Assembly: GCF_048564905.1 (NCBI RefSeq) | Contig: NC_132996.1 | Span: forward strand, 45,060,001-45,124,000 | DNA: 64,000 nucleotides | Direction: 5' to 3' | Source: Vicugna pacos | Lineage: Eukaryota; Chordata; Mammalia; Artiodactyla; Camelidae | Shown here: positions 33,486 to 45,870 of the stretch, piece after piece | Layout of the letters: every line of letters begins with the position of its first letter | How positions within the stretch are numbered: the first letter of the stretch is position 1 | The notes under the pieces: model-generated | Seen by the model: only the letters and a program-made list of their open reading frames with translations | Databases searched by the model: none | Told to the model about the DNA's origin: nothing | Position numbers and translations under genes: made by a program

Positions 33486-36400
33486 GATATGAGATGTCTC
33501 CTCATTTCCTGTTCCACATGTCCTGCCTACTTATTTATTCCCTGTGGCCTCTCAACTCCCAAATTGCTATACCATTCGTATGAGTTGCTATGAGAACTGG
33601 TGATAATCAATCTTAAAACCAAAAAGTGTTCTACAAATACATGTATCACTATGAGTTTCCTGATTAATTCTCGCAGCTACATGACTTTTAGACCAAACTC
33701 CCTTGAGAGTGGTCTATGATTAATTCCAAAAAGACAATGATCTGGGACTATTGGTGTAAGTATCTTTGGTAATATAAGAATCTTGATCTTATTATCGGTT
33801 TATTTTCCATGAACGTTGAAGAATTTGTCTTTCCCCTCTGTCTGTCCTACAGACGTTTTCTTCACAGTGCTTACCTGATTCCGCAGTATATAAGCACCAT
33901 TCAGGGTTTCATTTTTCTTCCTATCCACTGAGTGTTTGGCTCCAACCAGTCAAATTTCAGAATTCAGGCACCATTTTCAAGGCCACAATGGGGATAACTC
34001 TCAAAGCAAAATTATTTAAAGATATGGACAGTTCTGTATCAGGGCCCAAAGTGGGTTTTGGAAGTTGCCTGACTTCTACCCACGTATTTGATAATTTCAG
34101 TTAAAATACCATAGAATAACCACAGAGAACATGTTCATTTTTTTTCATCTGGTTTTGTTTTAGAAGTCAAATAAAACTATTCTTAACAGTCTACCTGATG
34201 TTCTTATTATAAGGATTTTTTTAAATGAGTTTTTAAAAAGTAGAGTTCTATCAGCTCCATAAAATACATGCTCAAACACTTTTAAATTTGAATGGAAAGT
34301 GACCACTTATTTCATCACAGAGAAATGATGAGGGGAATCAGTGGAAGTTCAAGTGTATGAATTGCTTATTTATGGGTCAACAATATAATGTGTAACCTAC
34401 TAAAATGTAAGATATTGTACAAGGATAGGAATTAATTAAAAGGAAGCTAAAACGTGGTGTCTGCTCTTAGTGTTAGAGAAGACATTCATTACATTGATAC
34501 TTACTGAGTAACCACATATACATGTGCCAAACATACATATATACACTATGCAGTGTACCATATCTACGTATATACGATAGACAATGTACCATATATACAG
34601 TGGACTTCGACACATATGCATTAATGTGCATATCTCTGTGTATGTATTGCCTAGGCTGGTATCAACCCTATTGTTGTTGTCCCAGACATCACTGGCATCC
34701 CTTGCTTCACTCTTAGCCATGAGTATCCAGAAGTAGTTGGAGTCATCCTTTTAGTCACAGGCCCTTGTCCTGGTCTCACCCTGAACATGGGTCAGTATTA
34801 GAATCTTCAGTGATTGATGGTTACAGAGAAGGAGAGGGCAACCAACAACAAAAGGAGAGCCTGCATGGAGGATTTTGCAATATAGTCGCCGTGTGAATGT
34901 GTTTCTGTCAGTTTAATTTTAGTCCAGTTTCCTGAAAGTTAATCTAGAGATGAGTCTCTTATAGTCTATGCCTCTATGTTGTAATGTATCTTTATTTGTG
35001 TTAGTCTTCCTCTACTGTTTCTTTCTAATGTATATCCTCCCAGGTCTGGACCTGGCCACTGTTTTAATTCTCATCCGCATGAGACTACTCATCCTCTACA
35101 GATACCACATTCTGTTCTGTATTCTCTACCCTCCATCTCACTCAATCCCACCCATTGGAATATCTGTGCCTCGCGTATGACTCCAACCTCAGTATTGCTT
35201 GAAGACCCTCACAGAATATGGGAGCCATCAGAATGATTGGAAATAAGCACCTCCTTCCACCTCCAGGTCCAGTGAGTTAAGAGGTGAGAGCAGTGTTCTT
35301 CCTTCTCCCAATATAAGTGGCAGGTGTTAGAGAACAGTAAATCATTTGGGATTGTTTTGGTGAATCAAATTAGAACTTTAATATTTGTACTCCAGTCACA
35401 TGATGAGTTAATTAAATTTTGCTAAACTCTCCTGGAAAGCTAACACTCTATATTATGCCATTTTTCGGGGAAGGGCTTTCTATCTTCTGTGCAGTGTAAT
35501 TTAGAATTTACCTCTCACAGCATACACAGGTGCTTTTAAGTTGGGCTAATCACTCAGGGGAAAAGTGAGGTAACTATCCATTACAGCGTATGCCAAAGGA
35601 AAATAATCAATGATCCAGAATACATGTTCTGGACTTTTAGAAGAGTAGATCAGTATGGCCCAAGGAAGATAGTAAAGGAAAGAAATTTTAAAGTGGGACA
35701 GACTTTTTAAAAGAAAAGAGAGTATTGCTGAGGAATAGAGTGGCGTAGATTGACCACAGAACATGGCTTAATAAAACATTCACTTGTGTGTCTGTGTATG
35801 CCTTTGTTTGTTAGTTTACTTTTTGCCATCTCTGCAAGCATACCTGTTTCTTCCAGTACAAATACTCTGTTTTTTTCTTGGGGAAAAGGAATCCATTTCC
35901 TATTCTTTGGAGATCCAGGTTATGCCTCCAATTTAAGCTGTATCTGAAGTTAGCCTTGCTTCTAAGTATTTAAATTGTTGAGCCAATTAATTCTGTATTT
36001 GGTTATCACTCATTTGATTTGGCTCTTCTATCACTTGCAATAGGAAGAGTTCTCAAAGGTAGATGCAGTGATAAATTTCCAGTTTGGGGTAGGATAGTGA
36101 CAAGACATGATTTGCTTGGCTAGAGTAGATCTGTGTTGTGGGAAGGTAAATTAAGTATGGTTAGAATAGTCAGCCTCAGATGCTAACTTAGTAGTATTAA
36201 GCAGTATGGTTGATAGATACCTTGCTGTTTGTGGGAGACCCATTTTAGCTTCTCTTTTTTTTCTAGTCAAGACCTGGTAACATTAGGCTGGGCCCAGAGC
36301 CAATCATTCTTAACTCATGGAAGTCTAACAAACTCTGGCCTTAACCTCTTCTCTCTAGGTTCCTGACTCTATATCCTTTTGCAGCTAAAATAGATGAAAA

Positions 36401-37604
36401 TTAAGCCTCATATAGAAGTTTAATGTGTCCCCAAGGCAACATTGAAATGTTCTCTTCCTCCCACTAAAGAGAAAATTTTATTTAATTTGTAGGAGGAGGA
36501 GGAAGTGGCTAATCTTAGGCTGTTTACAGAAACTCCTCCAGGGGTCTCAGATTTGCCTAGCCTGACTCAGTTCTATTTCAGGGTAGAATTCATGTGGGTA
36601 CTTTATGTTCCTGTTTTTTGTTTCATGCAGGCATGGGACCTAGGCATAAAATTATACTCACATAACCACTGAGAGATGTCCTATTTAACCATCTGGTTAG
36701 GAACTGGGACAAAGATTCTTTTACACTCTGAGAAGCTGTGGCTATAGAAGTTATTGAAATGAATGATTTCCTATGTTTCTGTATTTTTAGGTTACCACGG
36801 GGGCAAAAATTAATAGATTTTATCTTCCTTATGTGAGGAAACTTTTTTTTTTTCCCCATTGGATGGTTTTAGGACTAAAAACATAAGGCCTATCTTGGCA
36901 GTTGTGTGTAACAGTTCCAGCAGTGCACATGTTCCCTTCTTTATGGAAACTGTTAGCCAAGTTTCTTTTAAGAAACCTTCCTTTGCCACATTCTAATCAG
37001 GATATTGGTAAATAAAGACATGTTCTCTGGGAGTTTGTCTGACTGATTCATGACCATAGAGTATCTTATTAAGTTTGTTCAATCAGAATAGACTTGAGAA
37101 CTTTAGTTAGTAATTCTGGGCCTAATTTCTGAGTTTAGGGAAGGATATGAGCTGGAACAAAGAGTTGAAGCGATCATGAGGTGAGAGCCTGGAGTTGCCA
37201 GGAACTATCTGTGGAGACTAACAATAGAAAAAACCCAGAGGAAGCAGAGCCAAGAGATGGATGTTACTGAAATGTTTGAATATGAATCAAATTCTGTCGG
37301 AAGCTAGTCTGAACCCAGAGCTCATTTAAATTAAGTTTGTTATGTTTTCTTAAACTAGTTTACATGAGGATTTATGTAGCTATTTGTCGTTTGGTGCTAT
37401 AGGAAATATTTTCCCTCTCTGCCTCTTCACCTGGAATACTCTTTTCTTCAAAATTTCCCTCAAGTATCTCTTTCTCTGTGAAGCTTTTATTTTTTCCTTT
37501 GACATAGTTTAGTAGTTGGTGAATCTATTATAATCTTTATCATTTAACACAATGATGTGTTTACTTATCTGTATCTTTCATATTGTAAATCAGTGTAATT
37601 AACT
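33486..37604. other. Long unassigned unique sequence
   Basis: About 4.1 kb where I recognise no repeat, RNA or exon. It includes TA/ATAC-rich sequence at 34,510-34,610 and a 12-base T run near 36,843. A frame of 94 codons on the minus strand at 34,436-34,720 is rich in Y/C/I/M from the ATAC-type sequence. Other frames of 60-78 codons lack splice context. Confidence 0.4.
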
Positions 37605-37890
37605 GTACAATGTTTATTTAGCAACTATTCTGTGCCACATTGTGTTCAGTTTTGAGGATTTAATTCTGATCAAGACAAATAAGGTTTGTGCTCCGGGTGA
37701 ACTATTGAGCTGGCAGGTTACTCATTAAATATATGATGTGTTTTAGCCAAAGGAAGAACTAGGGAAGCTGGGGAGGATAAACAAATGATTACATATGTGA
37801 TATATTTTAAGAGTCACAAAAAGGAGGAATTGCACAGTGCTAGTAAGTATGATGATTCCTAGAGGGCAGGATTGGCCACCGGATCATGGT
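37605..37890 (-). mobile_element. LINE-2 3' end relic
   Basis: Reverse complement of the L2 end: 'caatgtttatttagcaacta', 'ttctgtgccacattgtgttc', 'tgatcaagacaaataaggtt', then a decayed body. Confidence 0.55.
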
Positions 37891-39474
37891 GTTTTGTTTT
37901 AAATCAGTGAGGACTGTTTCCCCACTTGTATGCAACAAAAACTTGAAAAAAAAATTGCTGAATTAGTGCATGATTCAAAACATAGTCATCTCTGAACCTT
38001 TTTTGACTAACACCAATCCACAAAAATAGTAATTTTTTTGTTGAAAATTTTATTCAGTATACACTTCATTTTATTCAGTATACACATTTCCCAAACCAAA
38101 ACCACAGAAATACTTACTAAAGCAGATAAATTCTCCCTGAATCACAGTGTCACCAAAAACCACATATATAATACCATATGCCCACACTTGCATTTTTTTT
38201 CAGTTTTCACTAACATTTTATCATCTTTGTTATAAAAATATTACATTAACTAGAGAACTCATTGAAACCACTTAAAAATGCTTTTCTTGTTCCCATACAT
38301 ACCATATTGTAGATTATGTTCAAGTGGTAGATCAATGCTGAATTTGACAATTCACTTTTGAGATTATCTTAAACTATTATGTCCAGGCTGAGAACCAAGG
38401 ATTTATTATGTCTAACATGTTTTATATTTCCTTCTAACTTCTATAGAACTTCTGTAATTAACTTCTAACAGTGTTTTCAATCTGACTTTCATTCTACCCT
38501 ATGCCAGAAACAATTTTTCTAAAGAAATACTTGCATATGTGACTTTCAAGGGTTATTATTTACCTAAATGAGGAATGGAGAAAAGATGAGAAAAGGAATA
38601 TAAATTATGGGCTGATGCTGGCTTTGATAAAAGCTAAGTAAGTTATATACTATTCAACTTTGTAAGTCAGCAAATCATAAGTGAATCATATTGTGGATTT
38701 TCAGTGTGGTCATGAATATCAAGTTCATGAATGTTATGATTGTGGGTAGCAATGTTCTATTCATCAAAACTGTAAGTTCCATGAAAGGGTAATGACTTGT
38801 ATATTTAATCTACGTAAATAAAACATTGAATATGTCTGAGTCTTGGTTTCTCACCTAGAGAATCAATGCATGAGGTTATTTTTTTATGTATTTAATGTCC
38901 CTCAGGCCTTCCAGGTCTTAAACATTCATCATCAAATGAAAGTTTGACCACCAGTAAAACTCCATTGGACTTGTACTAATGATTTTAGGTAGAACACTCT
39001 CATTTATGCTTATAGTCTGTTGCTACCTTTACATTCATTTATGGAAAGGTCAGTTTTCCCAGAGTTTGAGATGCAGCTGATGTTGGAACAGAAGGAAGCA
39101 AACCAATCCCCTGGAAACTGGGTTCAAGATTTTGGCTTCCTTACTATTAATCTTTAACCTACTTATGTAGCTGGTTGGGTCTGGGAGAGTCAGTGACAAA
39201 AATTTCTTAGAAGTATCTTATCCAGAATTTCTAACTGACCTCAAGTAATCTTCTAAGTTATATTTATTTCCAGATTTCTATTCATTAATTTGTTATTTAA
39301 AAAGCACTATTTCAGAATCTTACATGGTGGACCTTGATCAATGAAATGGTTTATTGGGAAGACAGACAAAACCTATTAAAATGCAACATAATTAGCTCTA
39401 CAGTAAATTCATGAGGTACTGTTATAGAAACACGTGGTGGGAGTGATAAGTTCTGATGAGAAAGTTGGGATGGA
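37891..39474. other. Unassigned sequence
   Basis: No gene or named repeat. One short direct repeat: 'attttattcagtatacac' occurs twice with a 21-base period at about 38,047-38,085. Confidence 0.4.
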
Positions 39475-39625
39475 AGCTGCAGAGAAAGTACACAGAGGAG
39501 GAGACATTTGAACAGACTTCTTATGAGTAGAATTTTTCCATTAAGTGTGAGAGTGGAAAGGAGTCCAAGGAAAGGGAACATCATGGTCAACCACAGAAAA
39601 GCATGAGAAAGCAACCTGTAGTTGA
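39475..39625 (-). mobile_element. LINE-2 relic
   Basis: Reverse-strand L2: 'gaggaggagacatttgaaca', 'gactt cttatgagtag', 'aaaggagtccaaggaaaggg', 'aacatcatggtcaacc' correspond to the 'gaggtgacatttgagc ... ttccaggcagagggaacagc' region of the element's complement. Confidence 0.5.
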
Positions 39626-40199
39626 GAAATGAAAATCAGCATTTAAAACCATCTCTAAAACCCCCAGAGATATTCAAGCATCCCTCTGAATTCCTAGAAC
39701 ATTTTTCATATATTTGGTAGAATAGTTTTCTTATGAGTCCCTTAGGCTACTCCCTTTATCACATTTTGCTCTTCAAGTCAGAGACCATTTCTGATTTACT
39801 TGGCAAAACATGTGTTACCTTGGCAGCAGTTCAACAGATAGTTGTTAAAAGGACAGTAATGTAGCTGGACTGTGGGTTGTATGAGACAGAGATTGTGGTG
39901 GGGTTTGAATGTTAAAACAAGCAATATAGCCTTTATTCTTTCAGTGAAGACATGCCACCAAGGGTGTTAAAAAAGAGACTGTAACATAATCCAAGCTGTG
40001 CAATTGATAATTCCAAAAGAAGAAAAGATGTTTTCTTTGGTCTCCAAATGAAGACTACTTATCTTAGTAAAAACATTTTAATATGACTACACAAAACTCT
40101 TAGGTTTACCAATAATTAAAATAGCCTCTAAATTATTAGTGGTGGGTGCAGATAATAGCTACTACTTGTTACCAGTTTATTATGAAATCAACACTTATT
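39626..40199. other. Unassigned sequence
   Basis: No gene or repeat recognised. Confidence 0.4.
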
Positions 40200-40400
40200 G
40201 CCACACACACTCATTAACAGACTAGTGTAAGAGTCATTCTAGTTCTGTAAGCTTCATAAAGTCCTAAGGCCAGTCCTTTTAGGTTCTCCAGTAGTGTCTT
40301 AAGTGAAAGATTTATCTGAAGTAACACAGCAGTATTCTAAGAACAGGATTCACCTAACTGGAGTCAGGCACTGAAGCACCTTCTGAATTAAGAGTTGTCT
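40200..40400 (-). mobile_element. Possible MIR SINE relic
   Basis: 'ttaagtgaaagatttatctg', 'aagtaacacagcagtattct' and 'gaacaggattcacctaactg' resemble the reverse-strand MIR core, but the match is weak. Confidence 0.35.
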
Positions 40401-41045
40401 AACAGGACTGTTTAGATTTAAGTCTAGGGAACCATTCTTAAGAAATCTGGGATATGGATTCCTAGATTTGTGCACTCTATTATGTACAGGCAAGAATGCC
40501 TCTATACTGTTTATGCATAAACTACATTTTAAGCATCACTCTTTTCACTAATGAAAAATCATATCTAACATTCATTGTTTTCACTGATAAACAATTTATG
40601 TTGACTGCTGATAATAATAGTGAAGAACTGGTTGTAACTGATTCTGGAATGTGAATTAATTCTAGCTAGCCCAGCCTTTTTAGGGTGTAGCATTGTAGAA
40701 CAAAGAAAGAGACACACACGTCCCTCACACACACTCAGATGCATGCTCACACTCATCACATCACATTCTTTTTGCAAAGGCATATTAAAGTAAATTTTAG
40801 ACTAGACTATCCTCTAAGAATGTATATGTCATTTTTGCGGTTACTGTGTTAATATTTCTACACATTATTCTATCAGATTTCCCTTCTCTGCTCTTAAACA
40901 ATAACACAGGCCAATTCTGCTGCTTTTGTCAATCACATTCAGGTTTATAAGAATCAAGTTTTTGGATATTAAAAAGTCCAGAAAATAACATGATTTAAAA
41001 ACTTCAACTTTTTGTGCAATTCAGTTTCACTCACCTTACCTTCTA
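40401..41045. other. Unassigned sequence
   Basis: No gene or repeat recognised. A frame on the minus strand at 40,565-40,783 has no support. Confidence 0.4.
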
Positions 41046-41390
41046 CTATAGATCCAATGTTTGTTTCCCCCCAAATTCATATTGAAATCTTAACCCCCAA
41101 CGTGTTGATATTAGGAGGTGGAGCCTTTAGGAAGTGATTAGATCATGAAGGTGGAGCTTCTATGAACGGAATCTGTGTCCCTATAAAGGAGGTCCCAGAG
41201 AGCTCCCTGTTCTCTTCCTCCAAATGAGGGCATAGTGAAAAGCTGGCCATTTAGGATGTAGGTCCTCATCAGACACAAATCTGCTGACATGATCTTGAAC
41301 TTCTCAGCTTCCCAACTGTGAGAAATGTGTTGTTTATAAACCATCCAGTTTATGGTATTTTTGTTATAGCAGCCCAGATGTACAAAGACA
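41046..41390 (+). mobile_element. MLT1-type (ERVL-MaLR) LTR fossil
   Basis: Plus-strand MLT1 LTR pattern over about 345 bp: 'aatgtttgtttcccccc', 'caacgtgttgatattaggag', 'gtggagcctttaggaagtga', 'cctcatcagacacaaatctg', 'cttctcagcttcccaactgt', 'gttgtttataaaccatccag', 'ttgttatagcagcccagatg'. Near full length and solo. Same family, opposite strand, to the copy at 7.2 kb; about 100 My old. Confidence 0.88.
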
Positions 41391-42042
41391 TCTTCTGTGG
41401 ACTGAGAACAGCAGAATAGCAGCAGTGGGGGAGGGGGAGGGCATGGCCTTGTATTCACTGCTTCTTCAGCTCACTTTTCTACTCCTCCCCCAGTTTCTAT
41501 GACTTGTAGGCTCTTACAGCGCTGGTAGATGGTGGGAGGATGAAACATACAGATATTACCTGACTAGTACTGTTGTAATCTGACCTTTGAGTGCTTTGAG
41601 TGTAGTGTTCCCCTGCTCCCCCTACTCCCTCTTTTTCTCTTGTGGAACAGTGTTTGAGGAATTTTTGGCAACTCCCTCTGATCCCAACATGCATATATAC
41701 CTCTTCTGAAGTTTCTACTCCACACTCCCTGGGAAGCTGGTTACAGTCTCCTGTTCACATTTTATAATGCCTCTTCAGTTCCCACACACAGAACTTGCAT
41801 GTCACACAGACCTTTTCTTCAAAAAGTTTCTCACCTTGCCAGGCATTCTTCTCAGGCAGGTCCCTTTCGAGGTGCCTGGGGCTCAGTATCCTTCCTAAGT
41901 ATTTACCTAGAACACAATATTACACCTAACACATGCCAGAAGGGCAAGTAGCTAAGTAGCTACACTTCAGTTTTCTCTCTTTGCTTTGTCATCTGGGACA
42001 ACTCCAGCACCTATGTCCTTCAGAATCTGCCAGGATTCTGGA
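41391..42042. other. Unassigned sequence
   Basis: No gene or repeat recognised. It is somewhat less AT-rich than the window average. Confidence 0.4.
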
Positions 42043-42235
42043 AAAGGGAAAACAAAAGAAGAAGAAGGAGGAGGAGGAGGAGAAGAGGAAGAAGAGGAAG
42101 AGGGGGAGGGGAAGGAAGAAGAGGAAGAGGAGGAGGGGGAGTGGGAGGAAGAAGAGGAAGAAGGAAGAGGAAGAAGGGGGGAAGGGGAGGAAGAGGAAGA
42201 GGAAGAAGGAGAAGGACAAGGAGAAGAAAGGAAGA
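42043..42235. repeat. GA-rich polypurine tract
   Basis: About 190 bases of irregular GAA/GGA/GGGGA on the plus strand with very few pyrimidines. Six overlapping frames across it give E/G/K-, R/K-, S/P-, F/L- and L/P-rich translations; these are artefacts of composition. Long purine mirror-like tracts can form triplex (H-DNA) structure. Confidence 0.95.
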
Positions 42236-42729
42236 CATTGATTTCTGTGCCAGGGGAACTCTGCAGGAACACAGCTCAGTTTTTTCTGAGAAGACATTTA
42301 TCACTTATCACTCTAGTCTCTTGAAACACTAAGAACCTTTCATTGCAGTAGATCATGTGTGTGGGTGAGAAGTCGGTCTTTCCCTTCAAGTCATTTGCAC
42401 TCTCTGAACTAGTTTTCTTGACTCTTCCACCATTTGGTTAAAGCTAGAGATGAAGCCTCTGGGGGAGGTATACAGCATATACAGCAGGCTAACATTTTTT
42501 CTCTGTACAGCAGGCTTCACTCTTCCTTGGTATCTACTGTTATCTCCTGTGTTATCTTATATTTGGAATGGAGCTGAAAGATGTGCTAAGGGAAGCAGCC
42601 ATGTGCTTTATAATCTATAAATGTGCCTAGCATTTTTCTTTGAAACATAGGAGTAATTTTTACCTATTGTTTTCAGCTTTGGTACCTTATTCTAAACTGA
42701 CAAAATAGGAAAAAAAATCTCGTTTTGCA
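42236..42729. other. Unassigned sequence
   Basis: No gene or named repeat. 'ggtatacagcatatacagca' at about 42,468 continues into a further 'tacagcagg' at 42,507. Confidence 0.4.
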
Positions 42730-42895
42730 TCCTGTTAGACATTCTACAGCTCATTTAATACTTATATTGGCTCTAAGAGTCAGGTACTATTATCCTCATT
42801 TTACAGATGTGGAAATTGACATGGAACTCATTATCTCTCCAAGTGGCAGAACTCGGCTGTAAATCTGGTGTGTCTAGCTTTAAAGCCCAAACACG
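42730..42895 (-). mobile_element. MIR SINE relic
   Basis: Well-preserved reverse-strand MIR: 'gtcaggtactattatcctca', 'ttttacagatgtggaaattg', 'caagtggcagaactcggctg', 'taaatctggtgtgtctagc'. Confidence 0.8.
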
Positions 42896-44584
42896 ACCCT
42901 GCTGTGAAATGCCTGCTCAGAAGGCTGATGGCAGAATAGACACTCATTTGTGACTGAAAGGTCATTATCTGAGCAGTGAATATTTGCTCAAGGAAAGGTG
43001 CAATGTTCCAGAAGATTCCTCTGAAAATCTGAGGAGTTTAGGTGGCTTGACTACCAGGTTGTTTTGAATATATCAGTCTTTAAGCATATGTCCCAGTCAT
43101 TCCTGCAACATTAAATTGTTTGGTCATATTCCACATATAATAGCAGTTGAATCAAAGCTACCAATCTATACTTAAAAAAAAAAATAGCCAATGTCTAGGA
43201 CCCAAGCGAAAACTTAAGTTTCATATGTGTCCTCTTTGAGTAGTTTTTATTACTTCACATGTTAAAGGAAAATCCAAAAACCTTGTAAGAAATATGGAGG
43301 TACATGCATATAGAAAAGGGCAGAGATAACAAGAAATCTTGATGGTCAATAACAGGATGTTGTTGTAGTTGCCCAGTTACAATTCAACTTTATGGGTTAA
43401 TTTTCTTTGAACATATCATAGAAACAAATTATTTCTGATTGAGGTGAAGATATTATCAAACATAATTTGATTATATGTTTGGAAATTTGGTTTAATTAGT
43501 AATTTGGAATTTTTTAAAGACAGGCTTATGTGGACATAATACTTTTAATTCTTCTTCCAGTTTATATTACTTGAAGCTTGCATATGCATGAACCATCCAG
43601 CTTGCAGTCAAAATGTCTCCACTCTCTGATTTCCAAACATAATATATGATTCAATCCATCTCTCTCCAAATGCATGTTATTGGAGGTACTACATAGAATT
43701 CTTCTTTAAAAAGTCAGAAATATGATCTCTGCTAATAAATTTGGTCTGTGGTTCTGAATAAACTCTTACTATCTTTGTCTCTATTTTCACTACTTTTATA
43801 AAAATACCATCAAACTAACTTAGCTTAGTTTATGTCTTAACATAAACCAATTTCCCCAAGGAAAAGATAAAGCAGTATATAGGGGACATCAGCATAATTA
43901 TCATTTGACAAATGAAAATGATTTCATGTTCTTGATATAAAGCTGTTTCAAAGACTGAGGAGAAAAATGTGTACAAGGACAAATTAATCAGAGTATTCTT
44001 AATCAAAACTATCTAGCTCAAGGTTAGTGAGTTATTTATTCTCATTTAGGGAATAGTTGTACTGAGGTTTTGACTTGCTGGGGGGTTATGTGCATTGAAA
44101 CATTAAGTTGAGCATTGAGCAGGTGAATGAACATACAGGAAAGAAGCACTCTGCTGTGACACAGTATTTTTGCTTTGCTACCTGAATAGTTAACTATTTC
44201 AGTTAATTATGGTTGATTACTAAAATAAAGTCAAATTAATGGGGAATGTAGTACACAGAGAAATCATCTTAAAAGGACTAAGGGTTTAAAAAAATTAAAG
44301 CTTATTTTTAAAGTATAAATGCCTTGTAATAAATCAGATTTTTTTAATGCACAGTTAATAGTCTAAGGGTTTTTTTTCTATAACATTTAGATGTTTAAAA
44401 GAAAATCTTCAGAAAAAAATACCTCTCTTTTGTGCCTACAGCCTAATTGCTTCATTTAGTATTAAGATGTGGGTTTAAATTCGCATACGTCTCTCTGCCA
44501 ACCATCTTGCATGAACAATGCCTTTGACTTCTCTGCTCCTCTAGTTTCTTCATCTTTCATACTACTGTTGATGATAATAATAAT
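42896..44584. other. Unassigned sequence
   Basis: No gene or repeat recognised in about 1.7 kb. Confidence 0.4.
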
Positions 44585-44785
44585 AAATTCATTATATACT
44601 TACTCAGGGCCAGGCATTGTTCTGAATACTTTTTTATAATTTAATTTATTTGATCCTCATAATATGTCAGTGAAGAAGTTACTATAATCATGGAGATGAA
44701 ACCACTGAGGCACAGAGATGTGATATAGGTTGCCCATGACCACATACTTCATAGGTGGCAGAAAAGGGTGGGATGAAAAGATGGT
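44585..44785 (-). mobile_element. MIR SINE relic
   Basis: Reverse-strand MIR, nearly complete: 'cagggccaggcattgttctg', 'tttgatcctcataatatg', 'aaccactgaggcacagagat', 'ttgcccatgaccacatactt', 'cataggtggcagaaaagggt'. Confidence 0.8.
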
Positions 44786-45654
44786 TCATTTGGTCTTAAT
44801 GCCTAAACTAGGTTACAGCAAGGTCAGTAAAATGTAGAAGTAGTAAAAGGGACCTCGAGCATTTTATTTTTATTAGTATGTTCCATTATAAGTCAACAGT
44901 GAAATCCCTCTGAGCTAATGTCAAAATCCCTTCAAATGGTATGTATGATTAAAGACATATAATACCAAGCTTTTTACACTTTATTTGCTAAGCATTGGAA
45001 ATGGAGGCTCCCCACAGAGAGCCACAACTCTGCAGATCATTTAACTGCAGGGGATGAATGATTTATAAAGTATAAAATAAATGTCAAAACTAAAAATATG
45101 TCCATATATTATGAAAATGTTAGCCTTCATTGAAAGGGGAAAAATCCCAAAGTATCCAAAGTAACTTTTTAAAGACTATTTTAATTAATATTTTTGTTTT
45201 ACTCAAATGTTTATTGAGTTTTGCACATGAAAATATTTCTTTAATCAAAGCAGTTAACATGGCCTAGGCTTGGATCCGAATGAAACAGCCATCTTGAGAC
45301 ACAGTAGCCAGATGAGAAGGACATTGAGGTGGTTTTGCTTTTGTCTTATATTTTCAGTCTTCTGATTAAATTTGTTTTGTTTTATAGCATCTAAAGAACA
45401 TGTGACACTTTTAGTTGGTATTCTAACCCTTTTCTTCAGAAGATTTCCTTCTCTAATTTCCTTATTTCTTCTGATCATTGAGGGGCAGCGTGGGCTGTTG
45501 TTGCCATTGTGGAGGAAAGAACATGGGAGGAGGTGGTGGGAATGGGTGTGCTTGGTGTGACTCCCGCTTGTTCTTCATCCCCACTTGGAATTTTCCTCAG
45601 AGATCAGCATCTTGTAAGAGGATTAGAGGAAGGAGCAATCCATGTTATAGCAGA
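44786..45654. other. Unassigned sequence
   Basis: No supported gene. The region 45,480-45,650 is G-rich on the plus strand and three frames overlap there (45,372-45,723); none has a splice site pair or a recognisable protein. Confidence 0.4.
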
Positions 45655-45870
45655 AGAGGTGCTGAAATTGGAGTTGGAGGAACTAGGTTCCAGTACTGGC
45701 TCTGTCACTTGGTAACTTTTTAACTCCAAACAAGATAAGTAACTGTTGGAGCCACTATAGCTTTCATTTTATAACGGGAATAGCTTTGATCCCACAAAGC
45801 TGCTATGATCATAAATGAGCTAATATGAAAATGCTGGATAAACTGTAAAAAACTGTTTATATATGAATGA
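45655..45870 (+). mobile_element. MIR SINE relic
   Basis: Plus-strand MIR: 'ggaactaggttccagtactg', 'gctctgtcacttggtaactt', 'gctttcattttataacggga', 'catgatcataaatgagcta'-like block, 'aaatgctggataaactgt'. Confidence 0.65.

Noticed and set aside
34436-34720. Frame of 94 codons on the minus strand and 64 on the plus strand
   Set aside because: Composition follows the ATAC/TATAC-rich DNA; no domain, signal or splice context.
36605-36660. A splice-acceptor-like pyrimidine tract and 'catgcag'
   Set aside because: The reading frames after it stop within a few codons and there is no matching donor.
41967-42332. Six overlapping frames of 63-112 codons (E/G/K-, R/K-, S/P-, F/L- and L/P-rich)
   Set aside because: They exist only because the GA-rich tract contains no stop codons; no real protein features.
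45372-45723. Three overlapping frames in a G-rich stretch, with an acceptor-like sequence upstream
   Set aside because: No donor partner, no recognisable protein, and frames compete with each other; part overlaps a MIR.
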